Below, piece by piece: positions 6,092-7,118 of a DNA stretch of 7,118 nt (its first letter is position 1; every line of letters starts with the position of its first letter). The DNA comes from Candidatus Woesearchaeota archaeon (GTDB lineage Archaea > Nanobdellota > Nanobdellia > Woesearchaeales > UBA11716). The notes beneath the pieces are model-generated. The model did no database searches, was not told the origin of the DNA, and saw only the letters and a list, made by a program, of their open reading frames with translations. The translations under genes and the position numbers were made by a program. The stretch covers positions 33,195 to 40,312 of the forward strand of contig DUKR01000136.1 of assembly GCA_013329175.1 (NCBI GenBank), written 5' to 3'.

Positions 6092-6400
6092 ATGTCAAAG
6101 GCAAGAATCAAACTAGCGAGCATTGACATCAGCAAGCTCAATGCAGTCTGCGAGTATATCAAGGATATTTCTGACAAGACAGGTGTTGAGCTTCGCGGTC
6201 CGATTCCCCTGCCAACCAAACGCCTCAAAATCACCACGAGAAAAAGCCCCTGCGGCAACGGCAAGGCATCCTGGGAGCGCTACGAAATGCGCGTCCACAA
6301 AAGGCTGATTGACTTGGGCATTGATGAGCGTGCCCTTCATCAGGTCATGCGGGTGCCAATTCCCGAGGGGCTGAATATAGAGATTGAGTTGATTGATTGA
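6092..6400 (+). CDS. rps10: ribosomal protein S10 (uS10)
   Basis: A small-subunit head protein, 102 residues, the usual archaeal length. Diagnostic stretches are RIKLAS (5-10), VELRGPIPLPTKRLKITTRK (32-51), and WERYEMRVHKRLIDLG (61-76) ahead of VMRVPIPEGLNIEIEL (85-100). The conserved Gly-Pro-hydrophobic-Pro loop contacts 16S rRNA. ATG 6092 is chosen because homology starts there. An in-frame TTG at 6029 would add 21 histidine-rich residues with no family match. No good Shine-Dalgarno sequence precedes the ATG (only GGAG at 6074-6077, 14 bases away). It may be read through from EF-1 alpha or use a weak TATA-like TAAAAAGA (6039-6046). Confidence 0.96.
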   Translation: MSKARIKLASIDISKLNAVCEYIKDISDKTGVELRGPIPLPTKRLKITTRKSPCGNGKASWERYEMRVHKRLIDLGIDERALHQVMRVPIPEGLNIEIELID

Positions 6401-6428
6401 TTTTCTAAAAGAGATTTCATGGCTTTCG

Positions 6429-6566
6429 TCATGGATTTGCCAGCAACTCTTCAAGGCTGGCTTCCATTAATTCATTTGCTGTTTTCCTATCCATTATGGC
6501 CATTTCAAGTTCAGTTGTGCGAATTACATCCCTAATAGCAATAATGGGCAGTTCGAACTCATTCAA
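6429..6566 (-). CDS. small unlisted reading frame coupled to the Fur-like gene
   Basis: Directly behind the Fur-like gene, a minus-strand frame runs for 45 codons from TTG 6566 to TGA 6429. It overlaps the regulator's stop in a TTGA tetranucleotide. The product would begin MNEFELPIIAIRDVIRT and end EASLEELLANP. It is acidic, mostly helix-forming, and without cysteines or membrane segments. In-frame GTG codons at 6590 and 6599 are alternative starts (53 or 56 residues), and a GGAG-type element precedes 6590. Codon choice and composition look like a real gene, while the opposite strand gives a hydrophobic shadow. I do not recognise the family. It could be a small partner of the regulator or a remnant of a larger gene. 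Confidence 0.45.
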   Translation of the reverse strand: MNEFELPIIAIRDVIRTTELEMAIMDRKTANELMEASLEELLANP

Positions 6567-6955
6567 CTGCTTCTGGCAGCTTGCGTGCACTTCCTGCACA
6601 CTCCGCGCACTTCAAGCTGAATGCTGGTGATGTCGCCAGGAACCTTCCCCTTCAGGAAGTCAAGGTCGTCAAGCGTGAAATGGGTTACTTTGCCTGTCTT
6701 TTCACAAAGAAAATGGCAATGGCTTCTGACGCTCTTTGAATAAATCGCCCTGTTGTCGCAGAGATAGGAATGCAGACCTCCTCTTTTTTTCTTATCCCTC
6801 AGGAAGCGATATACTGTTGCTATGCCTAACTTTGCATCCTTCCCGCTTACCTTTCTGTGCAGGCCTTCTGCAGTGAAGAATCCATCAGAGTGTGCTATCT
6901 CCTGCTCAAGCAATTCCTTCTGCCGAGTTGTCCTTGTCGCTGCCTTTGGCATCAT
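6563..6955 (-). CDS. Fur-family transcriptional regulator with variant zinc site
   Basis: A 130-residue DNA-binding protein of the Fur/PerR/Zur superfamily, which senses metals or peroxide and represses target promoters. Seen: RTTRQKELLEQEI (8-20), the winged-helix segment FFTAEGLHRKV (26-36), LGIATVYRFLRD (43-54) typical of the recognition helix, and the dimerisation-domain HCHFLCEKTGKVTHF (79-93) and GVCRKC (118-123). The first structural zinc pair is C84-x-x-T87 rather than CxxC, while the second pair, C120/C123, is intact. Extra cysteines occur at 66 and 80. I start at ATG 6955 (the next ATG is 6952) because the TATA box lies about 25 bases upstream, implying a leaderless message. A TTG at 6964 is less likely. 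Which metal it senses cannot be told from the sequence. Confidence 0.87.
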   Translation of the reverse strand: MMPKAATRTTRQKELLEQEIAHSDGFFTAEGLHRKVSGKDAKLGIATVYRFLRDKKKRGGLHSYLCDNRAIYSKSVRSHCHFLCEKTGKVTHFTLDDLDFLKGKVPGDITSIQLEVRGVCRKCTQAARSS

Positions 6956-6976
6956 CAAACGCAAGTCTCAGGAAAG

Positions 6977-6990
6977 TATAAAAGGCTTTT
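6977..6990 (-). promoter_or_regulatory. TATA box and overlapping palindrome of the Fur-like gene
   Basis: TATAAAA on the plus strand (6977-6983), read as TTTTATA on the minus strand, is centred about 25 bases before the ATG at 6955. The inverted repeat AAAAG-G-CTTTT (6980-6990) overlaps it and could be an operator for self-repression. Confidence 0.5.
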
Positions 6991-7052
6991 GCAGTGTGGG
7001 GCTTCATCCATTTAATCTCTCGTTAGGCGATACTGAAAAAATCCATCCACCC

Positions 7053-7118
7053 ATGGCTGCAGACGGCCATTTTGCAAAAAGCAAAATGTCCTACGGGGAG
7101 CCCGTAGGGCGCGTCCCC
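7053..7118. repeat. cluster of three abutting inverted repeats at the window edge
   Basis: Three potential hairpins follow one another: ATGGC/GCCAT (7053-7070, 8-base loop); CATTTTGC/GCAAAATG (7068-7088, loop AAAAA), extended by GG/CC (7065-7066, 7090-7091) past one mismatch; and CCTACGGG/CCCGTAGG (7090-7108, loop GAG). A competing fold pairs GGGGA (7095-7099) with TCCCC (7114-7118) around GCCC-GTA-GGGC. The same bases are open in both directions: an ATG at 7053 reads MAADGHFAKSKM to the edge, and a minus-strand frame enters from the edge and stops at 7004. Either could be a truncated gene. The density of symmetry suggests a structured RNA or a repeat-element end. Confidence 0.45.

Noticed and set aside
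6419..6535. Plus-strand 38-codon hydrophobic frame after S10
   Set aside because: It lies opposite the small minus-strand frame, which has the more gene-like composition and a stop-start overlap with its neighbour.
7022..7028. GTTAGGC, a match to the integron attC core pattern
   Set aside because: The seven-base pattern is degenerate and common. No partner core site at the right spacing and no integrase were seen.

Overview
The window reads as a stretch of archaeal chromosome. The evidence is an aEF-1 alpha gene followed by ribosomal protein S10, an L1-P0-P1 (L1-L10-L12) ribosomal operon whose P1 ends in the archaeal GLGALFG tail, an archaeal-type coiled-coil protein, and T/A-rich TATA-type boxes about 25 to 36 bases before several start codons. 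Gene spacing is tight, with overlapping starts and stops. A DPANN-type lineage such as Woesearchaeota or Pacearchaeota would fit the compact layout and the bacterial-looking CoA genes, but the sequence alone does not settle this.

Layout, left to right. Bases 1-262 hold a possible truncated gene start on the minus strand (1-69), a 14-bp tandem repeat (105-132) and a TATA box. Bases 263-1307 (plus) carry an overlapping pair, dephospho-CoA kinase (coaE) and phosphopantetheine adenylyltransferase (coaD). These are the last two steps of coenzyme A synthesis, both of bacterial type. Bases 1304-2338 (minus) encode a 344-residue coiled-coil protein whose stop interlocks with that of coaD. Bases 2422-4489 (minus) are the operon rpl1-rpl10(P0)-rpl12(P1), transcribed from a promoter near 4561 and followed by a T-rich terminator. 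Bases 4490-4726 are a two-way promoter region. Bases 4727-6400 (plus) encode aEF-1 alpha and S10. Bases 6429-6955 (minus) hold a Fur-family regulator and an unlisted small reading frame coupled to its stop codon. Bases 6956-7118 hold the regulator's promoter and, at the right edge, three abutting inverted repeats of unknown meaning.

The centre of the window is translation machinery. L1 is the mobile stalk at the ribosomal exit site. P0 and P1 form the lateral stalk that recruits GTPase factors, and aEF-1 alpha, encoded divergently, is such a factor. S10 sits on the small subunit. The two CoA enzymes would act in sequence on 4'-phosphopantetheine. The Fur-like protein is presumably a metal- or redox-sensing repressor with an altered zinc site.

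There is no clear-cut novel system. The observations most worth checking are the small gene behind the Fur homologue, the hairpin cluster at the right end, the P0 protein without the shared factor-binding tail, the bacterial-type CoA gene pair, and the variant Fur zinc ligands.
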